15,023 bases of DNA, from positions 6,405 through 21,427 of the forward strand of contig DDJR01000064.1 in assembly GCA_002339135.1 (NCBI GenBank). Reading direction: 5' to 3'. Of this stretch, positions 7,399-14,202 are shown in pieces. How positions within the stretch are numbered: position 1 is the stretch's first letter; each line of letters opens with the position of its first letter. The notes below the pieces were generated by a model. That model was not told the origin of the DNA. It did not search any database and saw only the letters and a program-made list of their open reading frames with translations. The position numbers were made by a program, and so were the translations under genes. This stretch comes from Flavobacteriales bacterium UBA2619. Lineage in GTDB: Bacteria > Bacteroidota > Bacteroidia > Flavobacteriales_D > Sanyastnellaceae.

Positions 7399-8871
7399 TT
7401 ATCGCAGAGTGATGGCCTTACCCTGATAGAAATCTAAAATTTTTGATTTAAACAAAAGATCATATCTGGTTCTGATCATATTTACCCTTGCGTTGTCTAG
7501 TCTGGTTCTTGAGTCGGCATAATCTATTGCTGAAATCGCACCAGATTCAAATTTTAATTTGGTATTCTCGAATGCAAGTTCTGCGGAAGTAAGAGCAGCT
7601 TTTTGCGCCAAGAGATTTTTTTGTGATGCAAAAGCATCGGCCCAAGCACTTTCTATTGTTTGTGTTAATGCTTGCTCCGTAGATTGCTGTGTGTATCGTG
7701 ATTGCAGAACGCCTACCTCAGCTTGCTTTACACTCGCCCGTGAACCAAAGCCGTTGAAGACAGGAATACTGAGAGAGAAGAAAACGCTTTGGTTGATGTT
7801 GTCAGTAAGCTGATTTGTAAAAGAAACCGGTTCATATTGATCGTAGTTAGGTACGAGTGGAATGACTTGGGTACCGTCAGCCGTTACGCCAGAATAATAC
7901 ACAGTTGTTCCATCTGCCAATTGACCCAACTCAGCCAAGTCATAGGAGGGGTCCCCGATCGGAATTTTCCTATTTGCAGAGTATCCTGACCCAAAGTTGT
8001 AGGACCCGAATAGACGTGGAAGGTATGAAGTTTTTGCAATGTCTAGATTGATGTTAGCATCATCTAAACTCAGCGATGCAGCGCGCATCTCCGGGAAGGT
8101 GCGAAGTGCGTGATTGATTGCGTTTGATGCGGAAGGCGGAAGATAAGAAGAATCCATGTCCGTGTCTGTTGGGATCACGATTTCGAATGTAGCGGCTTCA
8201 TTAGATGAGAGTTGAAGAAGTTGTGTGAGATTTAATTTTGCAATAAAGCGTGCATTTTCATTTGAAATTAATGCAGCATAATCTGCAGCTTGCTGAGCCT
8301 GAACGTCTAACAGGTTAGAAGTGGGTGCAGCTCCAGCGTCAACCAATTTATTCATTCGATCGACCTGTCTTTTAGTAGCTTCGAGATTCAGAGTTGCAAT
8401 ATTCACAAATTCATCTTGGAAGAGAACGTTGAGGTAGGCACTAGAAATTAACAGAGTCAGATCATTTTGTGCTCGTTCTAAGTTTGTTGCTGCAAGTTCT
8501 AAGCCAATTTCAGCCCTCTTCAGATTTAAGTGATTCCTGAATCCATTGTACAAAGTAATTCCGGAACTTAGTCCAAAACTGTTCGATTGTATCGCATCGG
8601 TTGCGAACTCGTTCGTAAATGGGTCAACAGTCATTCCGATGTTGTATCCATGCGAGCCCGAAGCATTGATCGAAGGAAGAAAAGCACCTTTGGCGCTAAG
8701 CAGACCTATGTCAGCACGGACATTACCCAAGTCACTTTGTTTAATCTGAATGTTGTGTTCAAATGCGTGGTTGATGCATTTTTGTAGCGACCAAGTATCT
8801 TGAGCGAAAGAGATCGAAGTGAAACAGAAACACCCTACGATTGGTAAAAAAGCAGATAAAATACGATTCAT
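7399..8871 (-). CDS. TolC-family outer-membrane channel protein
   Basis: Outer-membrane exit duct of a tripartite efflux or type I secretion system. The 490-residue protein starts with a signal peptide (MNRILSAFLPIVGCFCFTSI, cut after FAQ at residue 24). Two outer-membrane-efflux (OEP) repeats follow: long Ala/Leu/Gln-rich helices, a central beta and Tyr-rich section (about 285-370), then a second helical pair. Repeat landmarks are NHAFEHNIQIKQSDL near the N-terminus and FENTKLKFESGAISAIDYAD near the C-terminus. The frame extends to an ATG at 8913, but 8871 is preferred: it begins the signal peptide exactly, and a promoter element at 8902-8895 would start transcription between the two. It is the first gene of a run with the adaptor, tsaB and a lipoprotein gene. 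The inner-membrane pump is missing. Confidence 0.93.
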   Translation of the reverse strand: MNRILSAFLPIVGCFCFTSISFAQDTWSLQKCINHAFEHNIQIKQSDLGNVRADIGLLSAKGAFLPSINASGSHGYNIGMTVDPFTNEFATDAIQSNSFGLSSGITLYNGFRNHLNLKRAEIGLELAATNLERAQNDLTLLISSAYLNVLFQDEFVNIATLNLEATKRQVDRMNKLVDAGAAPTSNLLDVQAQQAADYAALISNENARFIAKLNLTQLLQLSSNEAATFEIVIPTDTDMDSSYLPPSASNAINHALRTFPEMRAASLSLDDANINLDIAKTSYLPRLFGSYNFGSGYSANRKIPIGDPSYDLAELGQLADGTTVYYSGVTADGTQVIPLVPNYDQYEPVSFTNQLTDNINQSVFFSLSIPVFNGFGSRASVKQAEVGVLQSRYTQQSTEQALTQTIESAWADAFASQKNLLAQKAALTSAELAFENTKLKFESGAISAIDYADSRTRLDNARVNMIRTRYDLLFKSKILDFYQGKAITLR

Positions 8872-8894
8872 GATGCGGACAGAAATATTACATA

Positions 8895-8923
8895 CAAATC
8901 TAATCAATCGCATCTTTGCGCAA
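8895..8923 (-). promoter_or_regulatory. Putative promoter of the tolC-adaptor-tsaB-lipoprotein operon
   Basis: On the minus strand a TTG (8923-8921) is followed after 18 bases by TAGATTTG (8902-8895), a match to TAnnTTTG with spacing one or two bases shorter than usual. The predicted start near 8889 gives a leader of about 17 bases to ATG 8871 and excludes ATG 8913. It lies in the 59-bp gap after the oxidase cluster, where no clear terminator is seen, so read-through from upstream is possible. Confidence 0.6.
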
Positions 8924-8930
8924 GAATTGT

Positions 8931-9161
8931 TTATTCCCCCTCTTTGTTAAATTGTTTCCAGAGAAAAACGGCTGCGATGCCCATTAAAATATAAGGAATT
9001 GTCATGAGAAAAAATATTCCTTTGTTTAAACCAGAACCAATACCACCTTGGTTTGCACTCTCTTCACCTACGGCCTTACACATAACACATTGCGCCGAGG
9101 ATATGTCCACGAAGAATAGCGCGAAAAGCAGCAACAATACTAGGGCTCTAAAATTGATCAT
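8931..9161 (-). CDS. Small CxxC membrane protein at the end of the oxidase cluster
   Basis: A 76-residue protein of unknown function. It has a hydrophobic N-terminal segment that reads as a signal peptide (MINFRALVLLLLFALFFVDI, likely cut near SSA-Q24). A CVMCKA motif with Cys25 and Cys28 comes directly at the mature N-terminus, then a Gly/Asn-rich stretch (37-46) and one transmembrane helix (about 48-68) with a charged tail. The CxxC would face the periplasm, where SCO-type copper delivery takes place. The gene starts right after the DUF420 stop (TAAATG), so it is almost certainly co-translated with the oxidase assembly genes. Similar short proteins follow DUF420 in other Bacteroidota as far as I recall, but I know of no assigned role. 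A copper-binding or thiol-redox helper is inference from motif and context only. Confidence 0.8.
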   Translation of the reverse strand: MINFRALVLLLLFALFFVDISSAQCVMCKAVGEESANQGGIGSGLNKGIFFLMTIPYILMGIAAVFLWKQFNKEGE

Positions 9162-9701
9162 TTATATCGGGTAGCAAGGGCTAATCATTAAATACACAAT
9201 GACCCCAGTTGCGGTTACATAGAGCCACAAAGGCCAAGTTATGTGAGCCAATCGTTTATGTTTTGAGACTTGCATCATATACCCTCTCGCATATGTAAAC
9301 ATCACAAGGGGAACAATAGCCGCTGACAGTATGATATGAGTAATCAGAATAAAAAAGTACAACATTTTCATATCTTCAGATCCACAATAGTGCGTCGATG
9401 CAACCGTGAAATGAAATGTGATGTAGCTCAGTAGAAACAGAACACTGAGAATGACTGCGGAAGATGTAAGCTTTTTATGCAATTGAATGTTACCAGACCT
9501 TATCGCCGCCCATGCGCCCAACAGAGCGAAAAACGCTGTTCCATTTATGATTGCATTTATCTTAGGAAGTATATAAAATTTAGAAACTGTATCAGGTTCT
9601 AAATCAAGAGGGGGAAGGTAAGCAAGGAGGGTAACGACAGCTGGAATCGTTACTGTGATTATCGCAATTATAACTTTTAGTTTCGAGTCGGAAAGCTTCA
9701 T
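9162..9701 (-). CDS. DUF420 (CtaM-like) membrane protein, oxidase assembly candidate
   Basis: A 179-residue integral membrane protein with about five helices (near 10-28, 47-66, 80-100, 113-138 and 155-172). It matches the DUF420 pattern: LPKINAIINGTAFFALLGAW (45-64), a His in IQLHKKL (75), SYITFHFT (92-99) with His97, His122 in the fourth helix, and KRLAHITWPLWLYVTATGV (149-167) with His153. Firmicute members (CtaM) are needed for aa3-type cytochrome oxidase activity, which agrees with this position between the SCO gene and the CxxC protein gene. The conserved His residues suggest heme or metal handling, but that is not demonstrated by the sequence. It lies 18 bp after the SCO gene and abuts the next start codon, within one operon. 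Confidence 0.88.
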   Translation of the reverse strand: MKLSDSKLKVIIAIITVTIPAVVTLLAYLPPLDLEPDTVSKFYILPKINAIINGTAFFALLGAWAAIRSGNIQLHKKLTSSAVILSVLFLLSYITFHFTVASTHYCGSEDMKMLYFFILITHIILSAAIVPLVMFTYARGYMMQVSKHKRLAHITWPLWLYVTATGVIVYLMISPCYPI

Positions 9702-9719
9702 GTAAATCGTTTTGTCTAT

Positions 9720-10958
9720 TTAATAAATGCCTTCTTTAACAGATTCCTCATCTAACAATTGACGCACATGTGAAATCATTTCATCAACTTCAGAGGTTGA
9801 AGTTCCATCATAATACCCGCGTATTCTGTCAAGTTTATCAACAAGGACGAAGGTGTCAGAATGAAAAAACCCTCCTGCAGCAGTATCGCTTTGTAAAGCT
9901 GTAAGATAGTATCCGAATCTAGCTTGGTCGTATAGATCCTCTTGGTCACCAGTTAGAAATTTCCAACCCGATGTGTCAGCACCCATCATCTCAGCATATT
10001 CAGAAAGCCTTGTTGGAGTGTCACGCTCAGGATCAACGGAGTGACTGAGAATCATGACATCCTTGTTTCCTATGTTGTTTTTTCGCAGAATAGACTGAGT
10101 CCTCGAGAGTTGAGAGCTCAAAAGTGGGCAGATTGTAGGGCAGTGGGTAAAAAAATAGTCAACGATTTTAATCTTTCCTTCGATATCTCTGTGAGATATC
10201 TCCAAACTGTCAATACTCAGAAATGCAAAAGGAGGAACCGTATGACCTTCAGGTCCGAGAACAGGAAGCGGTTCAGGTGGGTCCTTTTTAAAAGCCTCAG
10301 ACCGTTTTTTTTCAGCGTATTCCGCAATGTCCATTTCTTTTTTTAGAAGAGCAATGTCCTCTGTCGCATCTCGAAGGGCATCTTCTGAAGCTGCATGGTA
10401 GACTCCCCTGAGGTATCCCTTAGAGTCTACAAGCCACAAAGTGGCAATGTTTTTTGGATCTTCGGGGTCACGTTCGATTTTAAAGTCATCTCGAATAATT
10501 CCGTCTATTTCTGATTTGTCGCCAGTCAAGAATTGCCACTTGCCCTTCAAACCATTGTAGCGCGTATTCAGGTCAACATATTCTTTAAGAACTGAAGGAG
10601 TATCGTGCTCGGGATTGAGGGTAAAGCATACAATTGAGATTCCCTCTTTGTCTCTGTATCTGAAGTTGGGCCAAAGTAGCTGACGAGTTATTACCCCAAC
10701 ATGTTCAGCGTCAGTACCAAAAAAGGCAGCGATCCATACTGTGCCTTTCAAGTCTTCAGATCCGTAAGGTTCGCCTAAGTGATTCGTTAGTTCAAAATCA
10801 TCTACTTTCAGAACGCCAGGGAAAATAGAGTCGATGGGGCCTTTTTCTGTAAAATAGGGCAGGGTGTTAAATTTGTGGTCACCGAGAATCCCCAGAACTA
10901 AAATTCCTATAAGAGGTAAACCTGCGAGCAGAAATATCAGATTAAGCCTTTTAAGCAT
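9720..10958 (-). CDS. Two-domain SCO1/SenC protein; first domain lacks copper ligands
   Basis: Periplasm-facing, membrane-anchored thioredoxin-fold protein of the type that delivers copper to the CuA site of cytochrome c oxidase. At 412 residues it is nearly twice the usual 200-240. After a membrane anchor (about 6-25) come two tandem SCO domains. The C-terminal one (about 235-405) is complete: CPTIC (Cys273, Cys277) and the distal ligand His366 in FFHSDTF. The N-terminal one (about 45-205) aligns along its length, for instance NPEHDTPSVLKEYV (115-128) with DPERDTPTRLSEYA (309-322) and WQFLTGD (141-147) with WKFLTGD (332-338). Its ligand positions are Asp83, Val87 and Asn170, so it should not bind copper. 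A charged helical linker (205-228) joins them. The gene lies 21 bp after subunit IV and 18 bp before DUF420. The C-terminal domain call is secure; the role of the first domain is unknown. Confidence 0.93.
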   Translation of the reverse strand: MLKRLNLIFLLAGLPLIGILVLGILGDHKFNTLPYFTEKGPIDSIFPGVLKVDDFELTNHLGEPYGSEDLKGTVWIAAFFGTDAEHVGVITRQLLWPNFRYRDKEGISIVCFTLNPEHDTPSVLKEYVDLNTRYNGLKGKWQFLTGDKSEIDGIIRDDFKIERDPEDPKNIATLWLVDSKGYLRGVYHAASEDALRDATEDIALLKKEMDIAEYAEKKRSEAFKKDPPEPLPVLGPEGHTVPPFAFLSIDSLEISHRDIEGKIKIVDYFFTHCPTICPLLSSQLSRTQSILRKNNIGNKDVMILSHSVDPERDTPTRLSEYAEMMGADTSGWKFLTGDQEDLYDQARFGYYLTALQSDTAAGGFFHSDTFVLVDKLDRIRGYYDGTSTSEVDEMISHVRQLLDEESVKEGIY

Positions 10959-10979
10959 TTGTTTTGTTATAGACCTCTC

Positions 10980-11357
10980 TTAGTGAAAGTTGTTGTGGTT
11001 GAAGAGATGAGCAAACCCTTCAGTAGCTAAAATGTAGAACAGGTAGATAATGAATACTACGTAGGGGGCCAAGACGCTCTTTTTCATGACATTTCTCTCT
11101 TCACCCAGGTGCATAAAACTCATCACAATGTATCCTGCTTTAACCAATGTAAGTATTACAAAAGTCCACTTAATCGCTTCCCATGTATATGTTTCAGCTC
11201 TTTTAAAAACAATTCCCATCGCAACTTCAACAGCTGTGATAGCTGTTAAAAGTACTGTGACAAAGATGATGTTTTTACGAATTTTTACTCCCGCTTCCTC
11301 GCTGTGAGTTGCATTTAAAGAGTAACTGTCGTTTACAATTAAATCGTCGCGTTTCAT
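10980..11357 (-). CDS. Cytochrome c oxidase subunit IV family protein
   Basis: A small prokaryotic subunit IV-like membrane protein, 125 residues, accessory to the heme-copper oxidase in the inner membrane. A hydrophilic head (1-27) leads to three helices: NIIFVTVLLTAITAVEVAMG (about 29-48), the WAIKWTFVILTLVKAGYIVM-like region (about 58-78) and a final helix near 93-115. The KAGYIVMSFMHLGEER segment has the Lys-x-x-x-x-x-x-x-Phe-Met-His-Leu pattern of CyoD/subunit IV proteins. The tail is His/Asn-rich (HLFNHNNFH). The frame can be read back to a TTG at 11438, but this would overlap the upstream subunit III gene by 68 bp. ATG 11357 leaves a 13-bp gap and starts at the conserved length. Confidence 0.88.
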   Translation of the reverse strand: MKRDDLIVNDSYSLNATHSEEAGVKIRKNIIFVTVLLTAITAVEVAMGIVFKRAETYTWEAIKWTFVILTLVKAGYIVMSFMHLGEERNVMKKSVLAPYVVFIIYLFYILATEGFAHLFNHNNFH

Positions 11358-11370
11358 GATTTCAGTGCTG

Positions 11371-12351
11371 TCAGATGAGGTAGAAAAAAGTAAATACAAA
11401 TACCCATACGAGGTCAATAAAGTGCCAGTATAATCCAACTTTCTCTACCATTTCGTAGTGTCCACGTCTCTCGAAAACGCCTTTTAAAGCCATTAAGAAA
11501 ATAACGATATTGATGACGACTCCAGAGAAAACGTGAAATCCGTGGAAACCTGTAATAAAGAAGAAGAAATTCGCATAACTCTGTTGCATTGCGTACTCAT
11601 TCTCATGCATATTCGCTCCGAACTTAAATGAGTTAGATCGGGCTTCCCAAAGCTTAGCTGCATCAGCTCCACTTATATCTTGTTCGTCGGTGATGTACTT
11701 GTTGATCGTGAGAGCGAGAAGTTCAGCTTCGTGAGTGTGCTCGCCATATGCAATAAGTTTTACATGACCGTGGTCACTTTGAAGTTCGACGTTCCTGTCT
11801 CCGTTAGCATATCCTTCAGCCAATTCGCCGAAATGATGGTCCATAAAAATCGGTTCTCCTGCGGGTAAAATGTATTGGTTGCCATTTTCAGCAGTCACCG
11901 TAACCTCTTTTGCAAGAAGAAAAGACCCTCCACCTCCGTGAATAAAGTGAGACCACTCCCAAGCCTGAGAACCCAAGAAGAAGAATCCGCCAATAATCGT
12001 TGCGAGCATCCATCGAATCACACCTTTCTTGTCATTTCTGTGGCCGGCTTCTACAGCGAGGACCATCGTCACAGAAGAAACGATAAGTATGAATGTCATC
12101 AGCGCCACATAAATGAGTGGATACTTGCCCTCTAGTCCTGGCAATGCACGGAACACTTGCTCGCCGATTGGCCAAGGGTTTTCACTTCCAGCTCGAGAAA
12201 ACCCGTAAGCTGAGAGAAGACCACCAAATGTTAAAGCATCTGATACGAGGAAGAACCACATGTACATCTTCCCGTAGGAAATGCCGTATGGTGAGCGTCC
12301 CCCTCCCCAAAGTTCTTTAGATGAAATGTTATCGTTAGAATGTCCTGACAT
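11371..12351 (-). CDS. Cytochrome c oxidase subunit III, copy 2, with a large His-rich insertion
   Basis: Five-helix subunit III of a heme-copper oxidase, here 326 residues against about 190-200 for the short form. Landmarks: KMYMWFFLVSDALTFGGLLS (28-47) in helix 1, GSQAWEWSHFI (127-137) with Glu132 at the end of helix 3, FFFFITGFHGFHVFSG (262-277) in helix 4 and YWHFIDLVWVFVF (308-320) in helix 5. An insertion of about 120 residues (138-257) lies between helices 3 and 4. If the N-terminus is cytoplasmic it faces the periplasm, and it holds eight His (138, 172, 173, 194, 196, 205, 207, 249). The frame extends to a TTG at 12381, but ATG 12351 is preferred since that TTG lies on the -7 element. 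A subunit III copy of roughly this length is familiar in Bacteroidota; the role of the insertion is unknown. Confidence 0.94.
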   Translation of the reverse strand: MSGHSNDNISSKELWGGGRSPYGISYGKMYMWFFLVSDALTFGGLLSAYGFSRAGSENPWPIGEQVFRALPGLEGKYPLIYVALMTFILIVSSVTMVLAVEAGHRNDKKGVIRWMLATIIGGFFFLGSQAWEWSHFIHGGGGSFLLAKEVTVTAENGNQYILPAGEPIFMDHHFGELAEGYANGDRNVELQSDHGHVKLIAYGEHTHEAELLALTINKYITDEQDISGADAAKLWEARSNSFKFGANMHENEYAMQQSYANFFFFITGFHGFHVFSGVVINIVIFLMALKGVFERRGHYEMVEKVGLYWHFIDLVWVFVFTFFYLI

Positions 12352-12378
12352 GCTGCAAGTGATTGCGAATTTGTTCCG

Positions 12379-12386
12379 CAAATTTA
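12379..12386 (-). promoter_or_regulatory. Putative -7 element of a second promoter within the oxidase cluster
   Basis: The minus strand reads TAAATTTG, a full TAnnTTTG match, 27 bases upstream of ATG 12351, giving a leader of about 20 bases. The closest TTG upstream is 24 bases away (12413-12411), longer than the usual 19-20, so the -33 box is doubtful. It would let subunit III copy 2 through the CxxC gene be transcribed apart from ctaB and subunit III copy 1. Confidence 0.5.
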
Positions 12387-12486
12387 ATGAATCAAATATT
12401 AAAGAAAGGCCAACTTTTTAACAAGCATCTTTATGCGGCTTATCAAGAATCATTCTACCTAACATGATGACTCAGATTATACAATG
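12387..12486. other. Intergenic part between the two subunit III genes, no gene seen
   Basis: This AT-rich stretch is the rest of the 135-bp gap, the largest in the oxidase cluster. I see no open frame with coding character and no strong terminator. On the minus strand a weak hairpin GCAT-AAAG-ATGC (12436-12425) is followed by TTGTTAAAAAG; it could attenuate transcripts from ctaB and copy 1 but is too short to call a terminator. Confidence 0.5.
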
Positions 12487-13260
12487 TTACAATAAGAAAA
12501 GGATGGTAAAAAGAACAATCCACAACCCACCTAAGAAGTGCCAATAAACTCCCAACACCCTTAGTCTAATTGGGTCTTCTGGGGTAATGATGCCTTGATA
12601 AACACGATAAAGGTTTGCCGCGAGATAGATCAAGCCTAGGGACAAGTGGATGAGGTGAATCACGATTAAAACCCACAAATAACTGCCGCTTGAATTTGTC
12701 AAATGAATGACTTTAGAAGTGATAGGTTTCACCATTAGCGGATCGTTTGGAGCGAAAAGTTCTTGCGAATCCGTGTTATACAGTAGCGCTTCTCCGTTAA
12801 CACGAACGTCAAAATCTTCTCCATACACAGCATCACTTTTAATGAGATCATCGATGCGATTCCATGAGTAAGCAATTAACCCTTGGTCATTTGATTCGGT
12901 TCCCCAACCTGCACCTTTGTCAGCAAGAGTATTCCAACCTACAATTTGTGTGACTGCAAATGCAACACCCAAAACCAACGTCGCTATGAGTTTATTTTGG
13001 GCTGTTGACACATCCCCGATTTTCATTGATTTGATGGAAGATATTAGAGATATGGAGGATAGAAGAATCAACAAGTTGCTAAACCAAAGAGTCGCTGTTG
13101 GAGTTACGTGTACCCAATACTGGCCACTGCTACTCACGATATAAGCACTTATCAACCCTCCGAACAGCATTGTGACAGAGAAAAGAATGAAGTACATAAT
13201 CATTAGTTTTGTTCTGTCTCGTACTATGAGGTCAACTTCTTTAAAAGGGTCTTTTTCCAT
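12487..13260 (-). CDS. Cytochrome c oxidase subunit III, copy 1, with an inter-helix insertion
   Basis: A second, divergent subunit III of 257 residues. Helices lie near 19-43 (LMIMYFILFSVTMLFGGLIS), 57-76, 89-109, 193-220 and 232-257. Family marks are TKLMIMYFILFS at the start, WVLIVIHLIHLSLGLIY (196-212) in helix 4 and GVYWHFLGGLWIVLF (237-251) in helix 5. Between helices 3 and 4 an insertion of about 80 residues (110-192) falls on the same, probably periplasmic, side as the one in copy 2, but it is acidic and His-poor. Helix 3 has no Glu at the place where copy 2 has Glu132. It follows ctaB by 18 bp and precedes copy 2 by 135 bp. Paired subunit III genes are usual in Bacteroidota aa3 oxidase clusters; whether both enter one complex is not shown. 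Confidence 0.93.
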   Translation of the reverse strand: MEKDPFKEVDLIVRDRTKLMIMYFILFSVTMLFGGLISAYIVSSSGQYWVHVTPTATLWFSNLLILLSSISLISSIKSMKIGDVSTAQNKLIATLVLGVAFAVTQIVGWNTLADKGAGWGTESNDQGLIAYSWNRIDDLIKSDAVYGEDFDVRVNGEALLYNTDSQELFAPNDPLMVKPITSKVIHLTNSSGSYLWVLIVIHLIHLSLGLIYLAANLYRVYQGIITPEDPIRLRVLGVYWHFLGGLWIVLFTILFLL

Positions 13261-13278
13261 GGTGTTTCGTTTTCACGA

Positions 13279-14163
13279 CTAGATCGCGGTTTTATCGAGG
13301 ACATATATAATTTGTACTATAGGGAGGTAAAAGAAACTAGCAAACATTAATTTTCGGGCATCAGTTCTATCAAGTGAAAGTGACAATTTCCAGGCGTACC
13401 ATGAAAAGCCAAGTCCAGCTGCGATTGCTACAGTCAGAGCAATATCCCCTACCATGGGTCGTCCGGTTGGCAGTGCCCACGGAAGCATGCTTGTTGGAAT
13501 ACAGAACAGCGTATACAGAAGTATTGTGGATGCGGTTCTGTTAGATAAACCAGAATTGAAGGGCAACATTTTGTAATTCACCTTTGAATAATCATCGTGT
13601 GCAAGCCATGCTATGGCCCAAAAGTGTGGGAATTGCCACATGAACTGGACTGCAAATAAAGCGCATGCTTCGACCCCCAACTCTCCCGTGGCTGCAACAT
13701 ATCCTATCATAGGTGGAAGGGCTCCCGGAATTGCACCTACAAAAACGCAAAGGGTAGAACGAGATTTAAGTGGCGTGTAACAAAATGCGTAAAGAATTAA
13801 AGCGATGAAACCTAAGATGGCAGCAGTATAATTGAGAAGACCTAGGCCAGTTATGCCTATTATCCCGGCGGAAACACTTAGAAGAAGAGCTCTTGTGATA
13901 CTCATCCTCCCAGTGGGAAGTGGGCGGTTCTTTGTACGTGACATAATGGCGTCAGTATCCCGTTCCATGATTTGGTTTAACCCGTTCGAGGCACCCGTCA
14001 GTAGGAAACCTCCAACAGATAGCAGAACCATGGCCTCAATGTCAATGTTCTCAGCCCCGACAAGCCAACCTAACACGGATGACAATACCACGAAACATCC
14101 CAGGCGCACCTTGAACAATGTGGCAACATCAGTGAGGAAGGAAGGTTTCTTTTCTAGAGTCAT
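13279..14163 (-). CDS. ctaB: Protoheme IX farnesyltransferase (heme O synthase)
   Basis: Inner-membrane UbiA-family prenyltransferase that adds a farnesyl group to heme B to make heme O, the precursor of heme A for aa3-type oxidases. The 294 residues contain the first Asp-rich motif NQIMERDTDAIMSRTKNRPL (63-82), with N-x-x-x-E-x-D-x-D and M-x-R-T-x-x-R-P. Next come YAFCYTPLKSRS in the middle, GAIPGALPPMIGY with the family-typical Pro-Pro, and the WAIAWLAHDDYSKVNYKMLP block that forms the second motif. Length and motifs are intact. ATG 14163 opens the oxidase cluster, 39 bp after the RemB-like gene, with a TAGTTTTG -7 element in between. The heme A synthase gene (ctaA) is not in the window. 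Confidence 0.96.
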   Translation of the reverse strand: MTLEKKPSFLTDVATLFKVRLGCFVVLSSVLGWLVGAENIDIEAMVLLSVGGFLLTGASNGLNQIMERDTDAIMSRTKNRPLPTGRMSITRALLLSVSAGIIGITGLGLLNYTAAILGFIALILYAFCYTPLKSRSTLCVFVGAIPGALPPMIGYVAATGELGVEACALFAVQFMWQFPHFWAIAWLAHDDYSKVNYKMLPFNSGLSNRTASTILLYTLFCIPTSMLPWALPTGRPMVGDIALTVAIAAGLGFSWYAWKLSLSLDRTDARKLMFASFFYLPIVQIIYVLDKTAI

Positions 14164-14185
14164 TTTACATACATACTTCGATGTG

Positions 14186-14193
14186 CAAAACTA
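14186..14193 (-). promoter_or_regulatory. Putative -7 element of the ctaB-subunit III promoter
   Basis: The minus strand reads TAGTTTTG, matching TAnnTTTG, 22 bases before the ctaB ATG at 14163, for a leader of roughly 15-17 bases. No TTG lies at the usual -33 distance, so strength is uncertain. It falls in the 39-bp gap after the upstream outer-membrane protein gene. Confidence 0.45.
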
Positions 14194-14202
14194 CATCAAG
14201 AA

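Noticed and set aside
8909..8920. Small hairpin CGCA-TCTT-TGCG as a terminator of the oxidase operon
   Set aside because: The stem is only 4 bp with no T run, and it overlaps the spacer of the tolC promoter.
11358..11438. Extension of subunit IV to a TTG start at 11438
   Set aside because: It would overlap the subunit III gene by 68 bp and add 27 unconserved residues.
12352..12381. Extension of subunit III copy 2 to a TTG start at 12381
   Set aside because: The TTG is formed by the promoter -7 element itself, and the extra 10 residues are not part of the conserved N-terminus.
14166..14175. Short tandem ACAT repeat before ctaB
   Set aside because: Two to three copies of a 4-base unit in AT-rich DNA are expected by chance.
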